Part shown: positions 17,459-26,682 of the stretch, piece after piece | Layout of the letters: each line of letters begins with the position of its first letter | How positions within the stretch are numbered: the first letter of the stretch is position 1 | Source: Runella sp. MFBS21 | GTDB taxonomy: Bacteria; Bacteroidota; Bacteroidia; Cytophagales; Spirosomataceae | DNA: 64,000 nucleotides | NCBI RefSeq assembly: GCF_029433105.1 | Contig: NZ_JARNTW010000012.1 | Location: forward strand, 62,001 to 126,000 | Reading direction: 5' to 3' | Made by a program: the position numbers and the translations under genes | The notes under the pieces: model-generated | What the model saw: only the letters and a program-made list of their open reading frames with translations | What the model was told of the DNA's origin: nothing | The model's database searches: none

Positions 17459-18202
17459 ATGAAAATCATCAACATCCTTTTTTTGTCAGTTGGGCTTTCT
17501 CTCACAAGCATCGCCCAACAAATCAACGCAACTACCCGCGATGCTATCAATCGTGAAGGGCTCGCAGTGATGGCCGCTACCAATACAAGTCTTGCTTTTT
17601 TTGATATTAAAGGTCCCAAAGGAGGAGTGGTTGGTGATTCTTACCTAGATTCAACTTGGACACTAGGTAGCGTCAAATTATTTCAAAAGATAGGTGCTCC
17701 CGGACGCGAAGGCGACAGTATCGCTAATATACCTTTACGCCTAGATTTATATACCAACGAGTTAGAACTCAAAGCCAATGATGCCAAAGATATTAGAGCT
17801 GTCAAGGGCAATCAGATTCGTTTTTTTACCCTAGAATCTCCCCAACGGCGTATCTTTCTAAACGCCAAAAGTTTCCGAAGTGAAGACAACCTTCAAGGTT
17901 TTGTGGAATTAGTGGCAGGCGGACGAATCTCACTTGTAGAGTTTACTAAACTAAATATCATCAAACCCAACTACAACGAAGCGCTCTCGGTAGGCAGCAA
18001 AGACACAAAACTCGTCAAAACAAGCCAATACTATGTAGTCAAAGGCAATACACTGTTTCCACTGACGACCTCTAAGAAAAAAGTATTGGATGCCCTTGCC
18101 GACCGGGCCGATGATGTTGAGAAATTCATCAAATCCAATAGCCTCAATCTCAAATCTCGTACCAATTTGGCCAAGGTCTTTGAGTATTACAACAACTTAT
18201 AA
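17459..18202 (+). CDS. Secreted protein of unknown function
   Basis: A 247-aa protein with a signal peptide (MKIINILFLSVGLSLTSIAQQ), then a beta-rich domain and a C-terminal helical part (KKKVLDALADRADDVEKF). No enzymatic motif recognised; proteins of this appearance are common and uncharacterised in Bacteroidota. Its 3' end overlaps the convergent EEP gene by 16 bases. Confidence 0.75.
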   Translation: MKIINILFLSVGLSLTSIAQQINATTRDAINREGLAVMAATNTSLAFFDIKGPKGGVVGDSYLDSTWTLGSVKLFQKIGAPGREGDSIANIPLRLDLYTNELELKANDAKDIRAVKGNQIRFFTLESPQRRIFLNAKSFRSEDNLQGFVELVAGGRISLVEFTKLNIIKPNYNEALSVGSKDTKLVKTSQYYVVKGNTLFPLTTSKKKVLDALADRADDVEKFIKSNSLNLKSRTNLAKVFEYYNNL

Positions 18203-19272
18203 CGCCCTACAATCGGATAATGATCCGAGTATTTGACCTCACTAAATGTCTGAAAATCCAATGATTCAAATTTTTTAGAGTCAAAAAACTGGTTATCAAT
18301 CCGAATAAATTTAGGCGCATTTTTATACGAAAAACCAAAGCCCCGACCTGCTTCTTCAAAAGCATTGGACAAACGTTTACGGACCTGTCCATAAGCATAG
18401 TTGTAGGGGGTTTCGTTGAAGTCGCCACAAACCATCACAGGATGTGGGCTTTGGTTAATCCATTCCATGAGTTGTTCGACTTCTTTTTCATGGTGAATAA
18501 AGCCTCTTTTAAGCTTACCTAATACTTTACGGGTTTCGGATTTTCCTTGTTGATAATCTTTCCCTTTATAGGCTTCTTTGATTCCGCCAAAGCGGACAAT
18601 CATGGAGCGAAGATGTACATTGATCACCCTGATTGTGTCTTTTTCAATCTTAATATCGGCATATACCATTCCATTCTGATTGTCAAATACTTGGCTTTTA
18701 CTCTTTACAATTGGATATTTCGACAAAATTACCAACCCAAAGTAATTATGCTCATTTTGATTGGGACTTCCATAAAGGGAGGCGTGGTAGGGGTGATTGA
18801 CTGCCTTAAATTGATTTAAGGTATTGAAATACTCACTTTTACTGTTGTTATAAAATTCTTGTAAACATTTGATATCTACCTCTTTACTCCTAGTCCAAGC
18901 TATCAGATTCCGCGCATTAGAAAGTTCTTTTTGATTTAAATACCCTCCCACATCAAAAGACATGACATTGTAACTCATCACCGAAATTTCGTTTTCTGAT
19001 GGCTCAGGAGCTGAGTGCCAACCAAAAGTACGGGGCCAAAAAGGGAAACTCAACAGTAAACCTACGACGGGTAGTAGGGCATTGCGAGGTTTGAAAAAAA
19101 GCCAAAAAAGGCAAAACCCTAAATGAATCAATAGTACGATAGGTAAAGATATCATCAAAAAACCCACCAGCCAATGCCCCGAAAATGCAAAATATACCAA
19201 CGCATATATCAGCAATGTATATCCTAAAAATAGTTGGTATAATCGAGTAAAAAATGAGGTTTTGAATTTCAT
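18187..19272 (-). CDS. Membrane endonuclease/exonuclease/phosphatase (EEP) family protein
   Basis: A 361-aa protein with three N-terminal transmembrane helices (about 10-30, 32-55, 62-80) and a C-terminal EEP domain. Catalytic motifs are MSYNVMSF (Asn), CLQEFYN (Glu metal ligand), VINVHLRS, CGDFNETPYNY (Asp/Asn) and the terminal SDHYPI (Asp-His). The domain is on the far side of the membrane helices. Phosphodiester or phospholipid cleavage is the family role; substrate unknown. Confidence 0.87.
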   Translation of the reverse strand: MKFKTSFFTRLYQLFLGYTLLIYALVYFAFSGHWLVGFLMISLPIVLLIHLGFCLFWLFFKPRNALLPVVGLLLSFPFWPRTFGWHSAPEPSENEISVMSYNVMSFDVGGYLNQKELSNARNLIAWTRSKEVDIKCLQEFYNNSKSEYFNTLNQFKAVNHPYHASLYGSPNQNEHNYFGLVILSKYPIVKSKSQVFDNQNGMVYADIKIEKDTIRVINVHLRSMIVRFGGIKEAYKGKDYQQGKSETRKVLGKLKRGFIHHEKEVEQLMEWINQSPHPVMVCGDFNETPYNYAYGQVRKRLSNAFEEAGRGFGFSYKNAPKFIRIDNQFFDSKKFESLDFQTFSEVKYSDHYPIVGRYKLL

Positions 19273-19573
19273 CGGGCAAAATGGGAGTTAAAAAGTCTAT
19301 ATTCTAGTTACAAAGTAAACACTTCTCAGTTGATAAATCGTATGATAGAAAACGTAAAAAATGTCACCCTATTTTCCCAAAATAAAGAATAGAAAGAGGG
19401 CTTTTTATTTCTAAAAAATGGATTTAATCTCCTCAAAGCACGATTCTTACAAAATTTGTCAGGGTAGAAAGCCCCCCCTTGTATCTTATTATCAAGAAGA
19501 TAAAAGCCTGTCAAAGCCCGAGGGAAGAGTCAGGTTTGCATTGAACCACTATTATTCAAGCTAAATATTAATA

Positions 19574-21013
19574 ATGAAAAAGTTATTTGCGATGGGAGCT
19601 TTTATGGCTCTTCTGAGTGTTGGACTGATTCCAAGTGTATCGGCACAAAAAAACAACTGGACTCCTCTTTTTGACGGAAAAACCCTCAAAGGCTGGAAAC
19701 AGCTCAATGGCCAAGCCAAGTATGAAGTGCAAAATGGCGTGATTGTCGGTACGGCAGTTCCTAATACTCCCAATTCCTTTTTGACTACCGAAAAAGATTA
19801 CGGCGATTTCATTTTTGAATGTGAGGTAAATGTCGATGAAGGTCTCAACTCGGGAATTCAGTTTCGGTCATTATCAAAACCTGACTACAACAATGGGCGT
19901 GTGCATGGCTATCAAATGGAAATCGACGCCAGTGACCGTGACTATTCGGGGGGCATCTATGACGAAGCACGCCGTGGATGGCTATATGTACCCGATGCCA
20001 ATCCCAAATCAAAAGGGGTATTTTTACGTAACAACCAATGGAACAAATACCGCATTGAAGCCATTGGAAACAGCCTTCGTACTTTTGTGAATGGAGTCGA
20101 GATTTCGCATGTAATCGACGATTTGACCCCAAGCGGCTTTATTTGCTTGCAAGTTCACTCCATAGGCAATCGCGCCAATGAAGCTGGAAAGCAAGTTCGC
20201 TGGAAAAATGTACGCATTCAAACTACCAATTTGCAGCCTTCGCCTGCCAGTGATATTCGTATCGAAAACTGGATGGTCAACAATATCTCGGAAGCCGAAA
20301 AAGCACAAGGCTATCGTTTGTTGTGGGACGGTCAGACTACCAAAGGCTGGCGTGGCGCTTACAAAACAGAATTTCCCAAAAGTGGCTGGAACATCAAAGA
20401 TGGTGTTTTGACGGTCGATAAAGGCGACGGTGGCGAATCTACCAACGGCGGCGATATCATTACTACTGACGAATTTGGCGCTTTCGAACTTACATTTCAA
20501 TTTAAGCTTACCGAAGGTGCCAACTCGGGCGTAAAATACTTTGTACGCGAGTTGCTCCAATATACCCACGAGTTCAAACCCGGCCAACCGATGGTTGTAC
20601 CTGCCGAACATGCCCAAAAAGGTTCGGCGATTGGTTTAGAGTTTCAGGTATTGGATGATGCCAAGCACCCTGACGCCAAAATGGGCGCGGGCGGAAATCG
20701 TACCATTGGCTCGCTATATGACCTCATTCCGGCCGACAAAGTAGGTGCCAGAAAAAATTCAATCAAAAAGATTGGCGATTGGAACATGGGGCGTATTGTG
20801 GTCTACCCCAACAACCGCGTGGAGCATTACCTCAACGGCTACAAAGTAGTAGAATACACCCGAAACTCAGACTTTTTCAAGGCCCTCGTTCAGCGCAGTA
20901 AATATGCCGTATGGGGCGACAAATTTGGTTCGGCCGAAAAAGGCCCCATCTTACTCCAAGACCACGGCGATGTAGTCAGCTATCGGAGTATCAAGATTAG
21001 GGAGCTAAAATAG
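19574..21013 (+). CDS. Secreted protein with two DUF1080 (3-keto-disaccharide hydrolase-like) domains
   Basis: A 479-aa secreted protein with signal peptide (cleavage near SVSAQ). Two tandem concanavalin-type DUF1080 domains at about 28-215 and 240-478 each start with a FDGKTLKGW / WDGQTTKGW signature followed by NSGIQFRS / NSGVKYFV. DUF1080 members have been linked to 3-keto-glucoside hydrolysis and glycan binding. Only 92 bases separate it from the downstream Gfo/Idh-type oxidoreductase, so the pair probably acts on the same oxidised sugar. Confidence 0.87.
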   Translation: MKKLFAMGAFMALLSVGLIPSVSAQKNNWTPLFDGKTLKGWKQLNGQAKYEVQNGVIVGTAVPNTPNSFLTTEKDYGDFIFECEVNVDEGLNSGIQFRSLSKPDYNNGRVHGYQMEIDASDRDYSGGIYDEARRGWLYVPDANPKSKGVFLRNNQWNKYRIEAIGNSLRTFVNGVEISHVIDDLTPSGFICLQVHSIGNRANEAGKQVRWKNVRIQTTNLQPSPASDIRIENWMVNNISEAEKAQGYRLLWDGQTTKGWRGAYKTEFPKSGWNIKDGVLTVDKGDGGESTNGGDIITTDEFGAFELTFQFKLTEGANSGVKYFVRELLQYTHEFKPGQPMVVPAEHAQKGSAIGLEFQVLDDAKHPDAKMGAGGNRTIGSLYDLIPADKVGARKNSIKKIGDWNMGRIVVYPNNRVEHYLNGYKVVEYTRNSDFFKALVQRSKYAVWGDKFGSAEKGPILLQDHGDVVSYRSIKIRELK

Positions 21014-21105
21014 CCTAACCCTCCTTTTTTGGAGTATCATTAAATAACGTTCATTTTTGTAAGCAATCATTACCTAATTTTCAACTTAGCATATTCACTT
21101 ATATC

Positions 21106-22437
21106 ATGGAAAGACGTGACTTTATCAAAAAATCAGTACTAGCAAGTGCCGCAACTGCTATGTCGGCTACTAGCTATTCAAAAATCATCGGAGCCAACGA
21201 CCGCGTACGCGTGGGAGTAGTGGGATTCTCTGATCGCCACCGTGCTTCGCACGTAGGGCCTTTCAAGGAATTGTCTAAAAAAATGAACTTTGAAATGACG
21301 GCACTTTCCGACATCTGGAATCGTCGCCGCGAAGAAGGGAAAGCATTTTTGGATAAACAATTGGGCGGAGACGTAAAAGTATTCCGTAACAACGAAGAAA
21401 TGTATGATGCACGCATCGTAGATGCGGTGTTTTTGAGTACTGCTGATTTCCAACACGCCCTCCATACCATTGAAGCAGTAAAAGCAGGCTGTGATGTATA
21501 TGCCGAAAAGCCCCTAGCCGAAACTATGGAAGACAACCGCGCCGTGTTGAAAGCCGTGAAATCATCTGGCAAAATTGTGCAGATTGGCTCACAACGCCGT
21601 AGCGGCGCCAACTATTGGGCAGCCGATGAATTTATCAAATCGGGCAAGTTTGGGCCTATTGTGATGGTAGAATTGATGTGGAACGTCAATCAGCCTGGCC
21701 GCTGGCGCCGCACCGAACTTACCAAAACCCTCAAAGAATCGGATGTAGATTGGGTACGCTATCAGCTCAATCGTCCCAAGACAGCCTTCGATGCTCGCAA
21801 ATACCTCGAATATCGTCTTTTCTGGCCTTATTCGTCAGGGATTCCGGGCCAATGGATGAGTCACCAAATCGATACTGTACACTGGTTTAGTGGCTTGCCT
21901 CACCCACGCTCGGCGGTTGCCAATGGCGGTATTTATCAATGGAAAGACGGTCGTACCAACGCCGATACGCTTACAGTAGTGTTTGACTATGGCCCACTCA
22001 ACGACCCTACCTCGGGTTTTCAAGTACAGTTTACGAGCCGTTTCTCTAACTCTGCTGGCGAAACCAAAGAGCTTTATTATTCAAACGGAGGGATGATTAA
22101 CCTTGACACCAACGAAATCAGCGATACGGGAGGCTTGCGCGAGCGCGAAGCCAAAGCCATGGGGCTAAGTGCCAATTTGCTCAAACCTATGAAATTAGAA
22201 GGAGTAAAAGTAGCAACTGATGCCAACACTGGCGGAGATGAACTCACTTTCAATCACATCAAAAACTGGATGGAATGCGTTCGTAGTCGCAAGCAGCCCA
22301 ATGCTCCAATCGAGGCAGGTTATCAGCATTCGATTGCGACGATTATGGCCAATGCCGCTTACCGCACAGGGCAGCGTGTTACTTTTGATGAAAAAAGTCA
22401 GGAAGTATTGGCGGGAGGCAAACCGTTTAAATACTAG
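21106..22437 (+). CDS. Tat-exported Gfo/Idh/MocA family oxidoreductase
   Basis: A 443-aa NAD(P)-dependent sugar oxidoreductase. A twin-arginine signal (MERRDFIKKSVLASAATA) indicates export of the folded cofactor-loaded enzyme. The Rossmann motif VGVVGFSDRH is followed by AEKPLAETMEDN, with the catalytic Lys of the EKP motif, and by HQIDTVHWFSG in the C-terminal alpha/beta domain. Works plausibly with the preceding DUF1080 protein on 3-keto sugars. Followed by a strong terminator. Confidence 0.9.
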   Translation: MERRDFIKKSVLASAATAMSATSYSKIIGANDRVRVGVVGFSDRHRASHVGPFKELSKKMNFEMTALSDIWNRRREEGKAFLDKQLGGDVKVFRNNEEMYDARIVDAVFLSTADFQHALHTIEAVKAGCDVYAEKPLAETMEDNRAVLKAVKSSGKIVQIGSQRRSGANYWAADEFIKSGKFGPIVMVELMWNVNQPGRWRRTELTKTLKESDVDWVRYQLNRPKTAFDARKYLEYRLFWPYSSGIPGQWMSHQIDTVHWFSGLPHPRSAVANGGIYQWKDGRTNADTLTVVFDYGPLNDPTSGFQVQFTSRFSNSAGETKELYYSNGGMINLDTNEISDTGGLREREAKAMGLSANLLKPMKLEGVKVATDANTGGDELTFNHIKNWMECVRSRKQPNAPIEAGYQHSIATIMANAAYRTGQRVTFDEKSQEVLAGGKPFKY

Positions 22438-22453
22438 AAATTTGATATTTACA

Positions 22454-22489
22454 AAAAATAGGCGGTTCTTGTGGGAGCCGCCTATTTTT
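22454..22489. terminator. Bidirectional terminator between oxidoreductase gene and purL
   Basis: Perfect 12-bp inverted repeat aaaaataggcgg (22454-22465) / ccgcctattttt (22478-22489), loop 12 with partial extra pairing, with A and T runs built into the arms. Confidence 0.85.
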
Positions 22490-22511
22490 ATGAGTACTAA
22501 ATCGCATTCAT

Positions 22512-24800
22512 TTAGGCCATTATTTTGCCCAACGAATTATCATACAAGTCTTTGGCTTCTTCGCCACTAACAATCGTTTGACCATCAACTACAAAACCTT
22601 TAGCCGTCACTTTCCCCAATAAAGCATGGGGAGTTTTGAGCGTACCACCCACAATCTGCTGGAATTCGGCTTGTTTTTCTGGGCTAACACTCACCAACAC
22701 ACGGCTTTGTGCTTCTCCAAACAAGAAAGCATCTTTGCGGTAATCGTCCATTGAAGTAATTTCAAAGCCCAAACCACGCGGCATGGCTGCTTCGGCCAAA
22801 GCCACAAACAAACCACCATCCGACAAATCGTGCGCTGATTGTATCAATTGTTTTTCTATCAAAGTACCGACAGCCTGCTGAAGCGCAAATTCTTCATCCA
22901 AATCAAAGGCAGGCGCAGGCGATGCCTTTACCCCACGATAAGAATATAAGTACTCAGAAGAAGCAATGTCGTTTTGAGATTGACCGACCAAATAAATCAA
23001 ATCACCTTCATTTTTAAAATCAAGAGTCATCTGATTTTCGGTTTTTTCAATCAACCCAATCATCCCGATGGTTGGTGTTGGAAAGACTGGTCCGTCGTCT
23101 GAAGATTGATTATAAAAACTTACGTTTCCGCCCGTCACTGGCGTGCCGAATTTTTTACAGGCTTCGCCCATTCCTTTTACGGCATTCACAAACTGCCAAT
23201 AAACTTCTGGCACGTATGGATTACCAAAGTTAAGGTTGTTTGTAACCGCCAAAGGCTCAGCACCCGTACATACAAGGTTACGAGCCGCTTCAGCCACGGC
23301 TATCTGCGCCCCCACAAAAGGGTCAGCATTTACATAGCGAGCGTTGCAATCGACCGTCATTGCAATTGACTTCTGATAATGGGGGCGTTTTACGTCTCTG
23401 ATACGTACTACCCCTGAGTCAGAAGGGCGATTAGTGCTACGGTTGGCCGTGCCTACCGTAGAGTCATACTGCTCATATACCCACTTTTTAGAAGCAATAT
23501 TGGGGTGCGACAAAAGATGTTTAGCCACTTTTGCAATCTCCTCTCCCGCTACATCAGGAATAGCCTGAGCATCAAACTTTTTAAACTCTTGGTAATAAGC
23601 CGGTTCGCGGTATTCGCGGTGATACTGAGGTGCTCCACCACCCAGTACCAAGTCATGCGCTGGTACATCGGCGATAAGCTCACCGTGTTGGAAGAAATGC
23701 AATCTGCCACCTTCTACCACTTCGCCAATCTGCGCACAGTGCAAATCCCATTTATCAAAAATACTCTTTATGATGTCTTCTTTGCCTTTTTCTACCACCA
23801 CTAGCATCCGCTCTTGCGACTCCGAAAGCAAAATCTCCCAGCCCTTCATATTGGCTTGACGGGTAGGTACTTTGTCTAAGTCAATCACCATGCCGTGCTC
23901 ACCTTTGGCACTCATTTCGGAAGTAGAGCAAATGATACCTGCCGCTCCCATATCCTGAATACCTACTACATAGCCTGTTTCGATGATTTCGAGGGTAGCT
24001 TCCAAAAGTAGTTTTTCCATAAAAGGGTCACCTACTTGCACCGCCGGCAATTTTTCGGTCGATTTTTCGGAGATATCTTCTGAGGCAAAACTCGCCCCGC
24101 CAATTCCGTCTTTGCCCGTAGCCGAGCCTACAATAAACACAGGATTGCCTACACCATAACTAATGGCTTTGGCTACCTTGCCTACTTCGACTATCCCCGC
24201 CGAAAAAGCATTGACGAGGGGATTGGTATTGTAACATTCATCAAAAAACACCTCTCCTCCCACCGTCGGAATTCCAAAAGCATTGCCATAATCACCAATT
24301 CCTTTGACGACTCCTTTGACGAGCCACTTTGTTTTGGCCAATTTGGGATCCCCAAAACGCAAAGAGTTGAGCTGTGCAATCGGACGCGCACCCATCGTAA
24401 AAATATCACGATTGATACCACCTACCCCCGTGGCAGCTCCTTGATAAGGTTCCAAGGCAGAGGGGTGATTGTGTGATTCGATTTTGAAACTACAAGCCAG
24501 CCCGTCTCCGATATCTACCAGGCCAGCATTTTCTTCGCCAGCTTTGGCAAGCATTCGGTCAGAGTCGCGCGGGAGAGTCTTGAGCCATACGATAGAGTTT
24601 TTATAAGAGCAGTGCTCAGACCACATCACCGAAAAAATACTCAATTCGGTAAAATTGGGCGTACGGCCTAGTATCTGCTTGATTTGTTCAAATTCTTCGG
24701 GAAGAATACCCAATTTCTTGGCAGTTTCGACGGTAGGAAGTTGTTCGACGTGTTCCACGAGTGGGGGATTTGTAATTGAGAAATTAACCAACAGTGCCAC
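22512..24800 (-). CDS. purL: Phosphoribosylformylglycinamidine synthase subunit PurL
   Basis: ATP-dependent conversion of FGAR and glutamine-derived ammonia to FGAM, fourth step of de novo purine synthesis, cytoplasmic. The 762-aa length is that of the small PurL type that needs separate PurQ and PurS. Motifs: WSEHCSYKNS near the N-terminus, FKIESHNHPSALEPYQGAATGVGG (within which GAATGVGG marks the ATP site), DMGAAGI and SAHDLSDGG. purQ and purS are not in the window. Promoter recognisable upstream. Confidence 0.95.
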   Translation of the reverse strand: MALLVNFSITNPPLVEHVEQLPTVETAKKLGILPEEFEQIKQILGRTPNFTELSIFSVMWSEHCSYKNSIVWLKTLPRDSDRMLAKAGEENAGLVDIGDGLACSFKIESHNHPSALEPYQGAATGVGGINRDIFTMGARPIAQLNSLRFGDPKLAKTKWLVKGVVKGIGDYGNAFGIPTVGGEVFFDECYNTNPLVNAFSAGIVEVGKVAKAISYGVGNPVFIVGSATGKDGIGGASFASEDISEKSTEKLPAVQVGDPFMEKLLLEATLEIIETGYVVGIQDMGAAGIICSTSEMSAKGEHGMVIDLDKVPTRQANMKGWEILLSESQERMLVVVEKGKEDIIKSIFDKWDLHCAQIGEVVEGGRLHFFQHGELIADVPAHDLVLGGGAPQYHREYREPAYYQEFKKFDAQAIPDVAGEEIAKVAKHLLSHPNIASKKWVYEQYDSTVGTANRSTNRPSDSGVVRIRDVKRPHYQKSIAMTVDCNARYVNADPFVGAQIAVAEAARNLVCTGAEPLAVTNNLNFGNPYVPEVYWQFVNAVKGMGEACKKFGTPVTGGNVSFYNQSSDDGPVFPTPTIGMIGLIEKTENQMTLDFKNEGDLIYLVGQSQNDIASSEYLYSYRGVKASPAPAFDLDEEFALQQAVGTLIEKQLIQSAHDLSDGGLFVALAEAAMPRGLGFEITSMDDYRKDAFLFGEAQSRVLVSVSPEKQAEFQQIVGGTLKTPHALLGKVTAKGFVVDGQTIVSGEEAKDLYDNSLGKIMA

Positions 24801-24832
24801 AATGACACCGATTATGTGACTATATCACGCTG

Positions 24833-24863
24833 CAAAGTTAGGATTTAGCACGGAGAGGCTCAA
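24833..24863 (-). promoter_or_regulatory. Predicted promoter of purL
   Basis: Minus strand TTG (24861-24863), 20 bases, TAACTTTG (24833-24840), matching the Bacteroidota pattern. The leader would be about 26 bases. No purine-riboswitch-like structure is evident in it. Confidence 0.55.
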
Positions 24864-25044
24864 CATATTTTCCAACTTTAAGAATATTTATGTTTGTGAC
24901 CCGCCCAAATCGCGCATTTTAAGCAATACATGCCACTCCAAACAGCCCTGAGAACAAAGACGAGCAAAATCAGATGGTCATTACAAAAGAGGATGTTGCA
25001 AAAAGAATCGCTGACGTATATTTTTGGCAAAACTTGATTTTTAC

Positions 25045-25719
25045 ATGATGAACGCATTGTTTTTTTTGTTGTTTTTTCACATTTATCAATATCCTATTTT
25101 ACCATCTTCTGGCACCAAAATCGAGTCATTTGTCCCCAAAGGTTGGCATGTTTTGGAAAAAGCGGTAGGTGATTTAAACAAAGATAACTTACCCGACCTC
25201 GCGGTGGTCATTGAAAGTGATGGCACTGTGAAAAATCTCAAAGAAACTGACAACGACCAAAAACCCAGAATCTTATGGGTAGCTTTCAAACAAACTGACG
25301 GCAGCTACAAGCTTTCAGTGCAATCCAACGAATCTATTTTGCTCTCCAACGAAGGAGGAATCTTTGGCGACCCTTGGGCAGGATTGGTCATCGAACGCGG
25401 CACTTTATTGGTGCAGTTTTACGGCGGTAGTGCCGACCGCTGGGGCTATGATTATCGTTGGCGTTTCCAAAACAATGACTGGGCTTTGATTGGTGCCACT
25501 TATACAAGTGCCTCTACCCACAACAATCAATTTCGTAAGTATGACTTCAATCTCAGCACTGGCGTAGGTGAGCTAACCCAAGGTCAATGGCTTGAGCCAG
25601 AAAATGGCAAAGCAACCAACGACAAAGTGTCGCGTTTCAATATTGGGAAAAAGCCACTTTTTAAACTTAAATCTTTCAAACCCAACCAATATGCTATTTA
25701 TAAAGACATTTATATTTGA
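25045..25719 (+). CDS. Secreted FG-GAP/VCBS-like protein, function unknown
   Basis: About 224 aa from ATG 25045 (or 25048). A hydrophobic N-terminus (MMNALFFLLFFHIYQYPIL) acts as a signal or anchor. The segment GDLNKDNLPDLAVV is a calcium-binding FG-GAP/VCBS-type motif. A WRFQNNDWALIGATY block follows. The ORF could extend to TTG 25024, but this adds charged residues before the hydrophobic stretch. The next gene starts 7 bases downstream, so the two form an operon. Confidence 0.75.
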   Translation: MMNALFFLLFFHIYQYPILPSSGTKIESFVPKGWHVLEKAVGDLNKDNLPDLAVVIESDGTVKNLKETDNDQKPRILWVAFKQTDGSYKLSVQSNESILLSNEGGIFGDPWAGLVIERGTLLVQFYGGSADRWGYDYRWRFQNNDWALIGATYTSASTHNNQFRKYDFNLSTGVGELTQGQWLEPENGKATNDKVSRFNIGKKPLFKLKSFKPNQYAIYKDIYI

Positions 25720-25726
25720 GAAGGGA

Positions 25727-26629
25727 ATGCTATGTTCTATTTTTCTTTTTTGGGGATTATTAAATAGTGCCAATGCTCAAGAATGGGTGATTACACGCCC
25801 GCTCACTTTTCTCTACAAAGAGCCTTCATTGACTGATAAAACTAATGGCTCAATTACCATCGGTAGTAGTGTAAAATTATTAGAAAAATCTTCCAATGGT
25901 AAAGCCCTCAAGGTGAGTAGCAGTACGGGCAAGATAGGATGGATTGGTAGCAGTCAAGCACAAATAATCGACCAAAAGCCCCTCAATACAGTTCTATTCG
26001 CGGTGGCACGCGCCTATATGTTGCGCCCTGAAGAAGAGAGCAGTCCCAACCTCGAAGTAGAAAAATGGATTACGAATCTCAAAAATGACAAAAGTTTCAC
26101 TTCCCTTCAACTCGCAGAATTAGAACTTTATCGGTTGCTATGTATTCAGAAAATAGCTCGTACTGTTCAGCCTGATAATACCAAATTGAAAACTTGGATA
26201 AGCACTCACAAAAACTATGTTTATTTTTCCGACTATGGCAATGCAGGCTATTTTCTTGACCCTCAACTTCTTTGGAAATTGGAAAGCAGCCTCCCAACAA
26301 ATACCCCCATCAAAGAGCAGGTAGCCTTTGAAGCGAGCAATTTAGAAATAGGAGGAGAATGTGAAGGCTATTGGGTATGTGTGCTTGAAAGAGCCATGAA
26401 CAAAGCTGGCAATTACCTAAAAAAGCATCCGAATGGCAAAAACGCTGCTTTTTTTGTCAATAATTTAAAAGAAGAATTAGGCTCTCTTCCTATCGACAGC
26501 ATCAAAGAAATGGACGCAGCGGATCAAAAGTCAACCAAAAAATTGGCCAATGAATGGCGTGCAGTTTTAGCAAAAGTGCCAGATAGCGCCGCAAAGAAAT
26601 CCCTCCTCGCAATTTTCAACAAAATATAG
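25727..26629 (+). CDS. Secreted SH3-domain protein, function unknown
   Basis: About 300 aa from ATG 25727, chosen because it begins a good signal peptide (MLCSIFLFWGLLNSANA) right after a purine-rich aaggga. The frame is open to 25592, overlapping the previous gene, and ATG 25691 is an alternative. After the signal comes a bacterial SH3-like module (about 22-85: LTFLYKEPS..VKLLEKS..GKIGWIGSS), then a mainly helical region with C-x5-C (GECEGYWVC). No catalytic motif. Confidence 0.75.
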   Translation: MLCSIFLFWGLLNSANAQEWVITRPLTFLYKEPSLTDKTNGSITIGSSVKLLEKSSNGKALKVSSSTGKIGWIGSSQAQIIDQKPLNTVLFAVARAYMLRPEEESSPNLEVEKWITNLKNDKSFTSLQLAELELYRLLCIQKIARTVQPDNTKLKTWISTHKNYVYFSDYGNAGYFLDPQLLWKLESSLPTNTPIKEQVAFEASNLEIGGECEGYWVCVLERAMNKAGNYLKKHPNGKNAAFFVNNLKEELGSLPIDSIKEMDAADQKSTKKLANEWRAVLAKVPDSAAKKSLLAIFNKI

Positions 26630-26643
26630 TGCATTATCAAAAA

Positions 26644-26664
26644 GCCCGTGAATATATCACGGGC
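26644..26664 (-). terminator. Terminator of the arsRM operon
   Basis: Read on the minus strand, GCCCGTGA, a 5-base loop, TCACGGGC, then TTTTTG, directly after the arsM stop. Near-ideal intrinsic terminator. Confidence 0.85.
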
Positions 26665-26682
26665 ACGATACTATCTTAAACA

